A stretch of 57,172 nucleotides of DNA, taken from contig JAUYCX010000081.1 in the NCBI GenBank assembly GCA_030692045.1, positions 1 through 57,172 of the forward strand. The letters run 5' to 3'. The DNA is from Candidatus Omnitrophota bacterium (lineage in GTDB: Bacteria > Omnitrophota > Gorgyraeia > JAUYCX01). Each line of letters opens with the position of its first letter. Position 1 is the first letter of the stretch. Shown one piece after another: positions 1 through 7,697 of the stretch. A program made the position numbers and the translations under genes. The notes beneath the pieces were generated by a model, which was not told where the DNA came from, did not search any database, and saw only the letters and a program-made list of their open reading frames with translations.

Positions 1-313
1 TTGCCACAATAGTATACCCAGTGCTTGCCCAAGTGCAACCAAACGAATAACCCTGAACTATCGAGGTGCAGAAAGTTCTGTTATAATAGGGTATGGTTCC
101 AGTATTTAGGCTTCCCTCGGCAGTTGGATAGGTTCCATTACTACCTGTGGCATAAGTTTCTGCAGATGTGGCAATAGTCTTTAAAGCAGCTTGTGCAGCT
201 CCCTCATTAGCAGTAATCTTTGCCCTTAACAAGTTGGGTATGGCAATTGCCGCCAATAAAGCAATGATTGCTACAACTATCATAATTTCCACCAAAGTAA
301 AACCTTTTTTCAT
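1..313 (-). CDS. Type IV prepilin, major-pilin-like (3' end outside window)
   Basis: The open frame runs off the left edge of the window. It starts MKKGFTLVEIMIVVAIIALL, a class III prepilin leader: short basic leader, Gly-Phe cleavage site, Glu at +5 of the mature protein and a hydrophobic N-terminal helix. The next segment (AAQAALKTIATSAETYA) and the PYYNRTFC / GYSFGC blocks closely parallel the prepilin at 983-1372, so the two are paralogues. A strong SD (AGGAGGT) sits 7-8 nt before the ATG. Unlike its paralogue, the gene is separated from the pilus operon by a dedicated promoter, a GEMM-like riboswitch and a terminator. I infer a c-di-GMP-controlled pilin subunit. The true length and C-terminus cannot be seen. 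Confidence 0.9.
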   Translation of the reverse strand, partial: MKKGFTLVEIMIVVAIIALLAAIAIPNLLRAKITANEGAAQAALKTIATSAETYATGSNGTYPTAEGSLNTGTIPYYNRTFCTSIVQGYSFGCTWASTGYTIVA

Positions 314-488
314 CTTAAAATACCTCCTTCCTGACCTTGATTTGACTTTTAATTTCTTAAGGCTTAAAGGCTGTTTAAGAGTATCCCTTTAGGAAAAGTA
401 GTTGATAATTCCATCAGGCTTTAATTTCTCCTAACCCCTTATCTGGCTTTAAGAAAAGTATAAAGTCATTGGTCTAACAAACTAGTTA

Positions 489-518
489 ATTTTATCACCT
501 CCTTTATAGTATTGTCAA
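489..518 (-). promoter_or_regulatory. Probable sigma70-type promoter downstream of the riboswitch terminator
   Basis: On the minus strand TTGACA (513-518) is followed after 18 nt by TAAAAT (489-494). It lies after the riboswitch terminator and about 175 nt before the prepilin start, so it could give riboswitch-independent basal expression. The spacer contains AAAGGAGGTGAT, a perfect anti-SD complement with no open frame behind it. The promoter call rests on consensus match only. Confidence 0.45.
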
Positions 519-533
519 TAGTTAATTTGAAAA

Positions 534-629
534 TTTAATGAATTCTATCCGCCACAAAGCTTTGGCGGATTTAATTCGCACTTATAACTTACTCACACTG
601 TCGTGTTCGTAAGTTATGTGCTCATTAAA
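534..629 (-). repeat. Composite hairpin repeat, copy A (two-arm form)
   Basis: The ends are perfect 8-bp inverted repeats (TTTAATGA / TCATTAAA). Inside are two hairpins: one with GCAC/GTGC closing ATAACTTAC / GTAAGTTAT, and one with ATCCGCCA / TGGCGGAT flanked by GAATT / AATTC. The first arm and its GAATTAAAT junction are nearly identical to copy B at 47.8 kb (one mismatch seen over about 55 nt), so this is a true dispersed repeat. Copy A is inverted relative to its downstream gene compared with the other copies. It lies directly behind the riboswitch terminator and lacks the third arm. Confidence 0.75.
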
Positions 630-663
630 TAAAAATGCCTATTCTCCATTGTAAAGAATAGGC
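627..663 (-). terminator. Intrinsic terminator of the pilin riboswitch
   Basis: The minus strand shows a 9-bp stem GCCTATTCT / AGAATAGGC with a 9-nt loop, followed by ATTTTTATTT. It sits about 20 nt after the conserved 3' end of the GEMM-like aptamer and well before the prepilin ATG, the expected place for a transcriptional expression platform. The segment AGTTTTGT just upstream of the stem can pair with ACAAAACT inside the aptamer, which would give an antiterminator. Confidence 0.8.
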
Positions 664-682
664 ACAAAACTTTATCTCTTTT

Positions 683-850
683 GGCAACTGGCTACCCCAA
701 CTCCAACTTTGGAGTTAGGGTCCTATAGTTTTGTCCCTCGCACCTTGCTTTTAATTTTTGAGTGCTCGGGATTCCGAAAAGAATAATTTTAAATATAATT
801 CCTAAATTTTACTTTTCGGAATGCCCCATTCTTACAAATGGTTTACCTAC
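683..850 (-). promoter_or_regulatory. GEMM-like (c-di-GMP-I class) riboswitch in the prepilin leader
   Basis: Read on the minus strand, the 3' half has GGGAC-AAAACTATAGGACC, a closed stem (AACTCC / GGAGTT) and then GGGTAGCCAGTTGCC. This matches the GEMM-I layout GGGACGCAAAGC..GGxCCTAA, P3 stem, then GGTAGCCGGGTTGCC. Further upstream, GGTAAACCATT-GTAA-AATGGGG (about 823-850) resembles the GEMM 5' half with its GNRA-capped hairpin. An extra hairpin and roughly 70 nt lie between the halves, so the 5' boundary and the pairing are uncertain. GEMM-I riboswitches bind c-di-GMP (some variants cGAMP) and often control pilin genes, which fits the prepilin downstream. Confidence 0.65.
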
Positions 851-919
851 GCCTAACTACGTGGCGCACCCGCCAACGTTTTGTGGCGGGTTTATCATTT
901 GAGATCATTTACATAATAA

Positions 920-947
920 AATATAACATGAAAAAATGTTCTGTCAA
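920..947 (-). promoter_or_regulatory. Promoter of the riboswitch-prepilin transcript
   Basis: TTGACA (942-947) and TATATT (920-925), 16 nt apart on the minus strand, lie just after the stop of the upstream prepilin gene. The predicted transcript would begin near 912 and carry a leader of about 600 nt holding the riboswitch, terminator and repeat copy A before the prepilin at 313. Confidence 0.65.
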
Positions 948-982
948 TATAGCTGCCTTGATTTATTTTTTACAAGTCTTAA

Positions 983-1372
983 TTATGGAACAGTAAGCAC
1001 TCCACCTGTGGTAATGGTAAAGGTGCGAGTTCCGCTCTGTGCAGTTGCAGGACGGGCAACAATAGTGTATTCAGTTGTGGAAAAGGAGCAAGAAAAAGAA
1101 TAACCTTCCACCGCCTGACTGCAATATGTTCTGTTATAATAAGGTGGGGTTGCATTTGGCAAAAGCATACTCGTTTCATCAGCAGGATACCTCCCATTGG
1201 CTACAGCAAAAGTTTCACAAGCTGAAGATATAACCTTTAAAGCGGCTTGCGCAGCTGATTCGTTGGCAGAGATTTTCTCTCTCAATAGGTTAGGTATGGT
1301 TATGGCGGCAAGCACGGCAATAATTGCCATGACGATAATTATTTCTACTAAAGTAAAACCATTCTTTAACAA
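983..1372 (-). CDS. Type IV prepilin paralogue
   Basis: This 129-aa protein has a prepilin leader (MLKNG/FTLVEIIIVMAIIAVL), with Glu5 of the mature form and a hydrophobic alpha-1 helix. The C-terminal half carries two cysteines (NRTYC and FSC) and matches the paralogue at 1-313 in the NRT(Y/F)C and GYSF blocks. The only start that gives a normal leader is TTG at 1372. It lies 17 nt behind pilM and should be the last gene of the pilus operon, since a new promoter follows. It may be a major or minor pilin; the paralogue next door is under separate riboswitch control. Confidence 0.88.
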   Translation of the reverse strand: MLKNGFTLVEIIIVMAIIAVLAAITIPNLLREKISANESAAQAALKVISSACETFAVANGRYPADETSMLLPNATPPYYNRTYCSQAVEGYSFSCSFSTTEYTIVARPATAQSGTRTFTITTGGVLTVP

Positions 1373-1389
1373 ATTAACTTTTTTTCAAA

Positions 1390-2439
1390 TTAATTAAAGG
1401 TTTCCAAAGCTAAACCTATGGAGATGGCTAAGGAATTAGATAATTCAGTAACCTTTTGACTGCTTAAATTAGAATCAATAATTAAATTTTTAGTTGGCTC
1501 TAAAATTCTTATTTCACGGCCTAAATTCTCTTTTAAAAATTCGCGTAGCCACCCAAACTCCGCTGTTCCGCCGCTTAAGAATACCTCATCTACCACTAAA
1601 CCAAATTCGCTCTCATAATAATCAAAGGAAAGATATATCTCATTTAACAGATTTCCCAATACCGGCTCAATTATTTTAAAGGTTTCTTGGTCGGAAAGTT
1701 TAAATTCGCATTTAATCTTTTCTGCCTCTTCAGTTGATACACCCAACTTTTCCTTTAAGAGGCTACTAATATTATCTCCGCCAATTTGAACATCGCGCAT
1801 AAAATATGATGCGGTGTCTCTCACGATATTGATATTGGTTAACTTCGAACCAATGTTTAACAACCCCACAGTTACATCTCTTTTCTCAGGATAATTTAAT
1901 TCAAAAGAATTCTTTAAAACCAAAGAGTCGATTGTGATTAATTGCGGTTCAAAACCAGCATTTTCAATAAGCTTAACGCGCGCCTCGACAAACTCTTTTT
2001 TTGCCGCAACCAAAAGAATCTTCATATTTTTCTTAATCGGGTCTTCTTTTAAAATCTGAAAATCACTTACAACATCGTCCCTGCTAAAAGGGGCATAACG
2101 TTCAACTTCAAAGTTCATTGCCTTTTTTAATTCTTCGCTAGTCATTGTGGGTAAAAGTAAATACCTTACAATCACACCGCTGGGAAAAATCGAAGCATTG
2201 ACTTTTTTAGTGGAAACCTTGGCATCCCTTGCGGCATTTTGAATGGCGCTAACTACACCCTGAGGGTCATTTTGATTGATGGGACTAAAACCAATTCCCT
2301 TAAGAATAAATTTATTTGTGGAACTTCGTAATTCTGTAACCTTTACAGAAAAATTACCCACATCTAAACCAATGGCTGAAATTTCCTGCTTGGTAAAAAT
2401 CTTTGATTTAAGGATTGCCTCGGTTATAATTTTTTCCAA
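1390..2439 (-). CDS. pilM: Type IV pilus assembly ATPase-like protein PilM
   Basis: This 349-aa protein has the actin/FtsA-like fold of PilM. The N-terminus AIGLDVGNFSVKV is the phosphate-1 loop. A GLLNIGSKLTNINIV segment is the second phosphate loop, and VDEVFLSGGTAEFGW is the adenosine-binding motif near the C-terminus. PilM is a cytoplasmic ring component that binds the N-terminal tail of PilN and links the inner-membrane platform to the motors. pilN, pilO, pilP-like and pilQ are nearby, although pilM is last here rather than first as in Pseudomonas. The start is ATG, 3 nt behind the stop of the coiled-coil/TPR gene. Confidence 0.9.
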   Translation of the reverse strand: MEKIITEAILKSKIFTKQEISAIGLDVGNFSVKVTELRSSTNKFILKGIGFSPINQNDPQGVVSAIQNAARDAKVSTKKVNASIFPSGVIVRYLLLPTMTSEELKKAMNFEVERYAPFSRDDVVSDFQILKEDPIKKNMKILLVAAKKEFVEARVKLIENAGFEPQLITIDSLVLKNSFELNYPEKRDVTVGLLNIGSKLTNINIVRDTASYFMRDVQIGGDNISSLLKEKLGVSTEEAEKIKCEFKLSDQETFKIIEPVLGNLLNEIYLSFDYYESEFGLVVDEVFLSGGTAEFGWLREFLKENLGREIRILEPTKNLIIDSNLSSQKVTELSNSLAISIGLALETFN

Positions 2440-2442
2440 CGT

Positions 2443-3849
2443 TTATTTTCCTTCTAATTTCAGATATGCCTCATAATAATTGCGGCTTTCCTTTTCATTC
2501 TGCAAAATTTCATAAATCTTGGACAGGTTATAAAGGGTTTCTCTGTCTTGCGGGTCAAGTTGTAGGGCCTTGTTATAATTTACAATTGCCATATCATAAT
2601 TATTTATTCTCGAATAAAGATAAGCCAAATTAAAATATAAATCTTTGTTTTGCGGTGTAACAGAGATAGCCTTTTTATATTCCTCAATTGCCTGCTTTAA
2701 TTTACCGGCCCTGGCTAGATTATAGCCATTTACCTCATAGTTAACCTTAGCTACTTCGGTTTGTTTGAAAGTAGTCTTTTTCTCTGGCCTCATTTGTAAA
2801 AGTGATTCCAAAATGGCTTTTTCTCTGTTTAAGTTGGTTTCACTTTTGCTCAAACTCTCAATAGTTTTCTCTCTTGAAGCTAAATCTGTTTCTAGACTTT
2901 GGATTTCTTTCTCTAGAGATTGCTTATCGTCGGAGAGAATGGTTAACTGGTTCTTAAACTGCTCATTTTCATTCTCTGACTGTGGTGGATTTTCTGTGGA
3001 AGTTTTTAAAAGATTTTCCAGTTCCTCAACTTTCTGGCGAAGCGTCTTATTTTCATTAGCTAACGACACCTCTTGGCCCTGTCTTGTATTTTTAGAAGTG
3101 TCTAACTGTTGCTGTAAAGACTGAAGATATTTTTTGTTTAAAGAATTTTCCTCTTTTAAGCTTGCTAATTCGTTTTGAGCAATTTCTTTTTCTTTTAAGG
3201 TTTCCGAAAGGCGAGCTTTTTGGGCTTCGACCTCAGAAAGGTTTTGTTTTAAATTTTGCGACAATTGAAACTTTTCTTCAGCATAATCTTTTATCAAACC
3301 CTCTAATTTCTTTATCTCTAATTTTTTAACAGCTGATTCATCCTTTAAGGATTTGGTGACTTCCCTGTTTTCTTTTTTTTGCAGTAATTCTTTAAGCTGT
3401 TTAATCTCTTTTTCTTGTCCAAGCTTGGAGGTTATTAATTCTTCGTTTTTCTTAGTTAGCTCATCTTTGATTTTTTTAGCGTCTGATAATTGTTTCTCTA
3501 AGAATCTTTTCTCTTCTTGGGGTGCTTGAATTTGTTTTAACAGCCCCTTATAGTCTTCTTCCAATTTCGCGATACGAGAAAGCAACTGTTCTTTTACTTC
3601 ATCGGATTTTCTTAAAAGGCCTTCTAATTCATTCTTTTGGTTAATTAAATTCTGACTTTCTAACTGCAACTGCTGATTTTCTTCTAAAAGCTTATTTAAA
3701 GAGCCTTTAATCTCTTTTAGACTTTCTTGCCATAATTCATCAGGCATAAGTGGGCTATCTTCTTGCTTAAATTCTTCAGCCCACAAAGTACCCAAAAGAA
3801 AAAACAATAGAAAACAAAATCCCAGAAAAATTTCGAGTCTCTTTTTCAT
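2443..3849 (-). CDS. Secreted coiled-coil protein with C-terminal TPRs
   Basis: This 468-aa protein opens with a signal peptide (MKKRLEIFLGFCFLLFFLLG, cut near LWA-EE). A long Lys/Glu-rich coiled coil covers about residues 40-350. Three TPR units end the protein (NGYNLARAGKLKQAIEEYKKA, LYFNLAYLYSRINNYDMAIV, TLYNLSKIYEILQNEKESRN). It lies between pilQ and pilM. TPR proteins such as PilF/Tgl help secretin assembly, but they are lipoproteins without a long coiled coil, so I suggest only a periplasmic scaffold of the pilus machine. No catalytic motif is visible. Confidence 0.75.
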   Translation of the reverse strand: MKKRLEIFLGFCFLLFFLLGTLWAEEFKQEDSPLMPDELWQESLKEIKGSLNKLLEENQQLQLESQNLINQKNELEGLLRKSDEVKEQLLSRIAKLEEDYKGLLKQIQAPQEEKRFLEKQLSDAKKIKDELTKKNEELITSKLGQEKEIKQLKELLQKKENREVTKSLKDESAVKKLEIKKLEGLIKDYAEEKFQLSQNLKQNLSEVEAQKARLSETLKEKEIAQNELASLKEENSLNKKYLQSLQQQLDTSKNTRQGQEVSLANENKTLRQKVEELENLLKTSTENPPQSENENEQFKNQLTILSDDKQSLEKEIQSLETDLASREKTIESLSKSETNLNREKAILESLLQMRPEKKTTFKQTEVAKVNYEVNGYNLARAGKLKQAIEEYKKAISVTPQNKDLYFNLAYLYSRINNYDMAIVNYNKALQLDPQDRETLYNLSKIYEILQNEKESRNYYEAYLKLEGK

Positions 3850-3861
3850 TCACACTCCTTT

Positions 3862-3975
3862 AAGTGAAAGAGTTGAATAATACTCTTTTTACATACCTAA
3901 TCTACAGAAATTTCCACAAAACCTCCTTAATATATTCGTGGAAATTCGCTTCAAATTCGTGGTAATTAGTGTTAA
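3862..3975 (-). other. Intergenic hairpins with ATTCGTGG repeats
   Basis: In the 145-nt gap between pilQ and the coiled-coil gene, AAAGAGT / ACTCTTT (3868-3889) forms a hairpin just before the SD. A second stem, AATTTCCAC / GTGGAAATT (3909-3946), holds AAGGAGG in its loop. Next to it are direct copies of AATTCG / ATTCGTGG. An SD-like sequence in a hairpin loop without a following start codon is unusual, and its role is unknown. Confidence 0.4.
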
Positions 3976-3994
3976 CAATAAATTTTCAACAGTT

Positions 3995-5440
3995 CTAAGA
4001 AGGCGGCCTTAATGTAAAAATCTCTTCTTTTTTAAGTTCTTCTTCCTTTTTGGGTTTTATCGCCTTTTTCTTTTTTTCGAAAACTTCAAATTTCTTTTCA
4101 TCTTCAGTAGAAGGTTCAAATAACTCTAACCTCTTTTTTTCTTTTTCAGCTAACCTTGATTCGATAAGCAGGCGGGGAGTAACAAAAATTAACAAATCTA
4201 CATCATTAACCTCTCTAGTCTTTCTTCTAAATAACATTCCAAAAAAAGGAATGTCTCCTAATAAAGGTATTTTATCAACGGTAAAGGTATCGTCTTTCCT
4301 ACGCAGTCCTCCGATAACTATAGTTTCATTATCTTTGACTAAAAGGTTGGTTTCTGCCTTACGCGCATCAATAACGGGTTGATTATCCGGAGTATAACTG
4401 CTTCTAAAACTCTGCTCTACCTTTAAATTCATAGAAATAAAATTGTCTTTGGTTGTGACATGGGGTGTAACATCTAATTTTATGCCTACATCTTTAAATG
4501 CAGTTGAGGTAACTGCTGCTGCTGACTGGGTACTCGATGTCTGTAGGGTATAGGGTATTTGCTCAGTTAATTCAATATGAGATGTTTGATTATCCAAAGT
4601 AATTATAACGGGATGTGCTAAAACATTTACTCTCTTACGCTCCTGCCATATCCTAAAAGTAGAGGTAAAATCAAAATAATTTCCTATGGTTTGCCCAAAA
4701 ATAATGGAGCCAGCTACTGAGGCAGGCAAGAGGCTTTGTGCAAATCTAGTTTTGGGGGTTTCTGGTGATTCATGCCTTTGAATATCAGCATTCCATTGAA
4801 TACCTATCTGGTCTTGGTCAGTTAATCTCACATCTGCCATCATTACCTCAATCATTACCTGCGGGGTTCTGGAATCTAATTGTTGTGCCACATTTTCAAT
4901 CTTGTCAATATTCTCTGGTAAATCTGTAATAATAAGACTGTTGGTTCTATTGTCAGTCTCAATCTTGCCTCTGGCTGAAAGCATACTGTTAAATGAAGAT
5001 TTTACATCATCTACCCGAGAAAAATTCATCTTAATTATTTTAGTGGCAAGCGGAACCTTCTCTTCTTCTAATTTCAACTGCTCTAAAGTCATCACGCGAA
5101 TTAGCCCTGGTTCTTTTTTATAGGTTAAATTATAGGTTCTTAAAATAACATCCAATGCCTTTTCCCAGGGAACATCCACAAGCTGTAAATTAACCGTTGC
5201 CTTAACATCAGGGCCTGAGACAATATTTAAGCCGCTCTTTTCTGAAAGAATCCTGATTACCTCTAAAATATCTGTATTTTCAAAATTCACAGTGATTAAA
5301 TCTTGGGAGCTGCTTTGTTCTGGTATTTTAGGTTTATCTTCTAAGTCTTCTCCTTTTGAAAAATCACAAAATAGAAAAAGACTAGACAAAAAGCTTAAGG
5401 TAATTATTAGCGAAAATAATCCCCTAAAATAGGTCCTCAT
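3995..5440 (-). CDS. pilQ: Type IV pilus secretin PilQ
   Basis: This 481-aa outer-membrane secretin has a signal peptide in the first about 30 residues. A secretin/TonB short N-terminal (STN) domain follows (ILEVIRILSEKSGLNIVSGP.. to ..VMTLEQL). Then comes an N1/KH-like domain (IIKMNFSRVDDVKSSFNSML..TNSLIITDLPENI). The C-terminal secretin core is marked by VIIGGLRRKDD, KIPLLGDIPFFGMLFRR and DLLIFVTPRLL. It lacks the peptidoglycan-binding AMIN domains of longer PilQ proteins. A Lys/Glu tail of about 35 residues follows. It forms the gated pore through which the pilus passes. It overlaps the pilP-like gene by 4 nt (translational coupling). Confidence 0.93.
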   Translation of the reverse strand: MRTYFRGLFSLIITLSFLSSLFLFCDFSKGEDLEDKPKIPEQSSSQDLITVNFENTDILEVIRILSEKSGLNIVSGPDVKATVNLQLVDVPWEKALDVILRTYNLTYKKEPGLIRVMTLEQLKLEEEKVPLATKIIKMNFSRVDDVKSSFNSMLSARGKIETDNRTNSLIITDLPENIDKIENVAQQLDSRTPQVMIEVMMADVRLTDQDQIGIQWNADIQRHESPETPKTRFAQSLLPASVAGSIIFGQTIGNYFDFTSTFRIWQERKRVNVLAHPVIITLDNQTSHIELTEQIPYTLQTSSTQSAAAVTSTAFKDVGIKLDVTPHVTTKDNFISMNLKVEQSFRSSYTPDNQPVIDARKAETNLLVKDNETIVIGGLRRKDDTFTVDKIPLLGDIPFFGMLFRRKTREVNDVDLLIFVTPRLLIESRLAEKEKKRLELFEPSTEDEKKFEVFEKKKKAIKPKKEEELKKEEIFTLRPPS

Positions 5441-5808
5441 TTTTTCTCCTTTTTTCTTAAATTAATCTTAACTTTCTGGCCACGGTCATTCAAGATAATA
5501 TTATCAGGATTTATTTTTTCTAAGATTAGCCCTTCAAAAATCACAGCCCCCTCTTTATAAACCTTATCGTTAATGATTACCAGCGGTTTTTGTTTATCCC
5601 AGATTATTCCTTTTAAAATAATATTAAGCGGAAGTATGACCTCTGCTGGCCGAATTAACTCTGCTTCTGTTTTTATTCTTCCGGTTGGGTCTATTAACTT
5701 TACAAAAGGGTCGCGTTTTAGCTCTCTGGTTTTAAGCTCGTTATCCTGGCAAAATCCTATAGAGATTAACATATTAAATAAAATAAAAAGTATTAAAAAT
5801 ATTTGCAT
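5437..5808 (-). CDS. pilP: PilP-like pilus lipoprotein/periplasmic protein
   Basis: This 123-aa protein has an N-terminal hydrophobic segment ending ISIGFCQ. No convincing lipobox is present, so anchoring is unclear. After it come the RDPF motif and a small beta domain (LKGIIWDKQKPLVIINDKVY..GQKVKINLR), as in PilP/GspC homology-region proteins. PilP joins the PilN-PilO inner-membrane complex to the secretin. Its position between pilO and pilQ is the standard one. It is short for a PilP, so the identification rests on RDPF, the HR-like domain and context. Confidence 0.7.
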   Translation of the reverse strand: MQIFLILFILFNMLISIGFCQDNELKTRELKRDPFVKLIDPTGRIKTEAELIRPAEVILPLNIILKGIIWDKQKPLVIINDKVYKEGAVIFEGLILEKINPDNIILNDRGQKVKINLRKKEKK

Positions 5809-5812
5809 AGTC

Positions 5813-6394
5813 TTAATAATGGCTAGTTGCGAATGTGCTAATAGATAATTCTACATTATGTTCCCAAACATCTTGCGGGTTATCTCTTATTGTAAACTTA
5901 CTTATTTTCATTAAACGCGCGGAATTCTCAATTTTATGAATAAAATCTATTAAATCAAAAAAAGTACACTTAAGTTTTACAGCTATAGGAAGCTCTACAT
6001 AAAATTCATCCTGTCCTTTTAATTCAAAATTTCTTTGAGCTAACGGTTCAATAGAGGAGAATTTTAACCTTGCTTCTTCTGTAATGTCTTTTAGGGTATC
6101 GATTAAAAGGGTTGTTTCGATTTGCTTGGGTAATTTTTTTTCTAACTGAACAATTCTTTTACCCATCTCTATAATCTCTTTCTTGGCTTCGCTTAAGCTC
6201 TTGGAACCGCGTTCGACTAAAGTCAAGGAATTCTTTTTATCTGTCAACTGAGCGGATAATGTAGAAACTTTTTTCATCTGAGAAGGAATAAGAAATAATA
6301 AAAATAAAATTATCACAAAAAAGCAAATAATAAGCGGCAAAAAAGTCAGGAACTGCTCTTTATTAAAATTGAATGATTTAGGTATTTGTGCCAT
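5813..6394 (-). CDS. pilO: Type IV pilus inner-membrane protein PilO
   Basis: This 193-aa protein has one transmembrane helix (about residues 16-38), then a coiled coil (LTDKKNSLTLVERGSKSLSEAK) and a ferredoxin-like alpha/beta domain including ELPIAVKLKCTFFDLIDFIHKIENSARLMKISKF, which is characteristic of PilO. PilO pairs with PilN and PilP to form the alignment complex across the periplasm. The gene sits 23 nt behind pilN and 4 nt before the pilP-like gene. Confidence 0.85.
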   Translation of the reverse strand: MAQIPKSFNFNKEQFLTFLPLIICFFVIILFLLFLIPSQMKKVSTLSAQLTDKKNSLTLVERGSKSLSEAKKEIIEMGKRIVQLEKKLPKQIETTLLIDTLKDITEEARLKFSSIEPLAQRNFELKGQDEFYVELPIAVKLKCTFFDLIDFIHKIENSARLMKISKFTIRDNPQDVWEHNVELSISTFATSHY

Positions 6395-6417
6395 AGTTAA
6401 ACTTGGTACTCATCAAT

Positions 6418-7065
6418 TTAACGTAAAATTAATTGAAATTCAAAATTCATTATATCAGTCTTACCGACTGAGCTCTTTGCTACATTACTCAAAATAATAT
6501 CAGAAAAATATTTTGCAAATTTTTCATCTTGCTTTAGAGAATTGTTGAATTTGCCTATAAGATTAACGGCATCTTGAATTTTATAGGCAAAGGCGCTTCC
6601 TTTTATTATTAAGACATACTCATCCATTATAATTTCTTTTTCTTTTTTCTTATCAGAAACCGATGGTGTGCTTTTCTCTAAAGAAATCTCAGTAAGCCAC
6701 ACGCCATCAGGCATAAACTCAGCTATTTGACTTAATTTATCCCACCAAAAAAATTTTCTAGTGGATAAATTCTCTAAAAGCTCCATTTTTCTTCTTAGGG
6801 AATCTTTTTTTAAGCTTATCTCGCTAATTTCTTTAGGATCTGCGGAAGCGGCAACTAATCTCTTTTCCAGAGCCTTTAATTCATTTCTATCTTTGAAGCT
6901 GATAAATGAAAGAATTAACCAAATACAAACTAAAATTATAATCACAATATAAGAAACAGGAAGGAAAAAAGAGATAGACTTAGCAATATCTATTCTGGTG
7001 GGTTCGAATGACTTGATTCTTTTCTTTTTACTATAACCCGAAGATAAAAGGTTTATTTGCGGCAT
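6418..7065 (-). CDS. pilN: Type IV pilus assembly protein PilN
   Basis: This 215-aa protein begins MPQINLL, the PilN cytoplasmic motif that binds PilM. A transmembrane helix (about 33-55), a coiled coil and a ferredoxin-like domain follow. The ATG at 7065 is preceded directly by an in-frame TAA, which fixes the start. The nearest good SD (GGAGGTG) lies about 20 nt upstream and could start a 9-codon ORF (TTG..TAA) overlapping the pilN start, so expression may be coupled to a tiny leader ORF. The 140-nt gap upstream is AT-rich with no gene. Confidence 0.85.
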   Translation of the reverse strand: MPQINLLSSGYSKKKRIKSFEPTRIDIAKSISFFLPVSYIVIIILVCIWLILSFISFKDRNELKALEKRLVAASADPKEISEISLKKDSLRRKMELLENLSTRKFFWWDKLSQIAEFMPDGVWLTEISLEKSTPSVSDKKKEKEIIMDEYVLIIKGSAFAYKIQDAVNLIGKFNNSLKQDEKFAKYFSDIILSNVAKSSVGKTDIMNFEFQLILR

Positions 7066-7206
7066 TTAGATACCCCGTTCAAAGCACCTCCATTTAAACA
7101 AAATTTACTTAATAAATGGATATAAAAAACCTTATGTTATTATTTTAATATAAAATTGTAAAAACAAAACATTTTTTTTGTTTTTTTAATTTTTTAAACT
7201 CGCTTC

Positions 7207-7695
7207 TTAACCATTCACTAATGCGGTTTCTACAACAACTGGAGAGTTAAGTACTGGTGTATTCTCCCAAGTAACACCTTGTTCAGAGCCTTCACGTACA
7301 CCATTTAGCGCAGTTCCACCACCCTCACCGTTATCTGTGCCAACAATTCGGCCGTTTTTTAACCTCCAACAAACAACTACGCGAATAAATTTTAAATTAG
7401 TATCCTTATTTATCACATCCACCCTGCATGAACCATTAAGGCCATATCCTGCTAATGTACCATCGATGCAATCTGTGGGACAATACCGCTTAGTCACTAT
7501 TTGGTCCCAATTAGATTGTTTTATATTAATTAATTCTTCAATTTTTTCCCTGGCAATATTTGCTGCTATTGTCATATTGCGAGAGTTTTCGTTAAGTGCA
7601 AAGCCGCTGATAAAAACTTCCAACAAGGCAGTTGCTACAATTGCCACAATCGCAATAACCAAAACTAATTCTATCATGGTTAATCCACGCTTCAT
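7207..7695 (-). CDS. Minor pseudopilin, PilV/GspI-like
   Basis: This 162-aa protein starts MKRGLTMIELVLVIAIVAIV, a prepilin leader with Gly-Leu at the cleavage site and Glu5. The segment ANIAREKIEELI is typical of PilV/GspI minor pseudopilins. The C-terminal half is Gly/Asn-rich (DNGEGGGTALNG). It sits 2 nt behind pilC. Minor pseudopilins prime pilus assembly at the inner membrane. Assignment to PilV rather than another minor pilin is tentative. Confidence 0.8.
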   Translation of the reverse strand: MKRGLTMIELVLVIAIVAIVATALLEVFISGFALNENSRNMTIAANIAREKIEELINIKQSNWDQIVTKRYCPTDCIDGTLAGYGLNGSCRVDVINKDTNLKFIRVVVCWRLKNGRIVGTDNGEGGGTALNGVREGSEQGVTWENTPVLNSPVVVETALVNG

Positions 7696-7697
7696 TA

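Noticed and set aside
2443-3849. Pilotin PilF/Tgl
   Set aside because: It has TPRs and is next to pilQ, but lacks a lipobox and is mostly a long coiled coil, unlike PilF.
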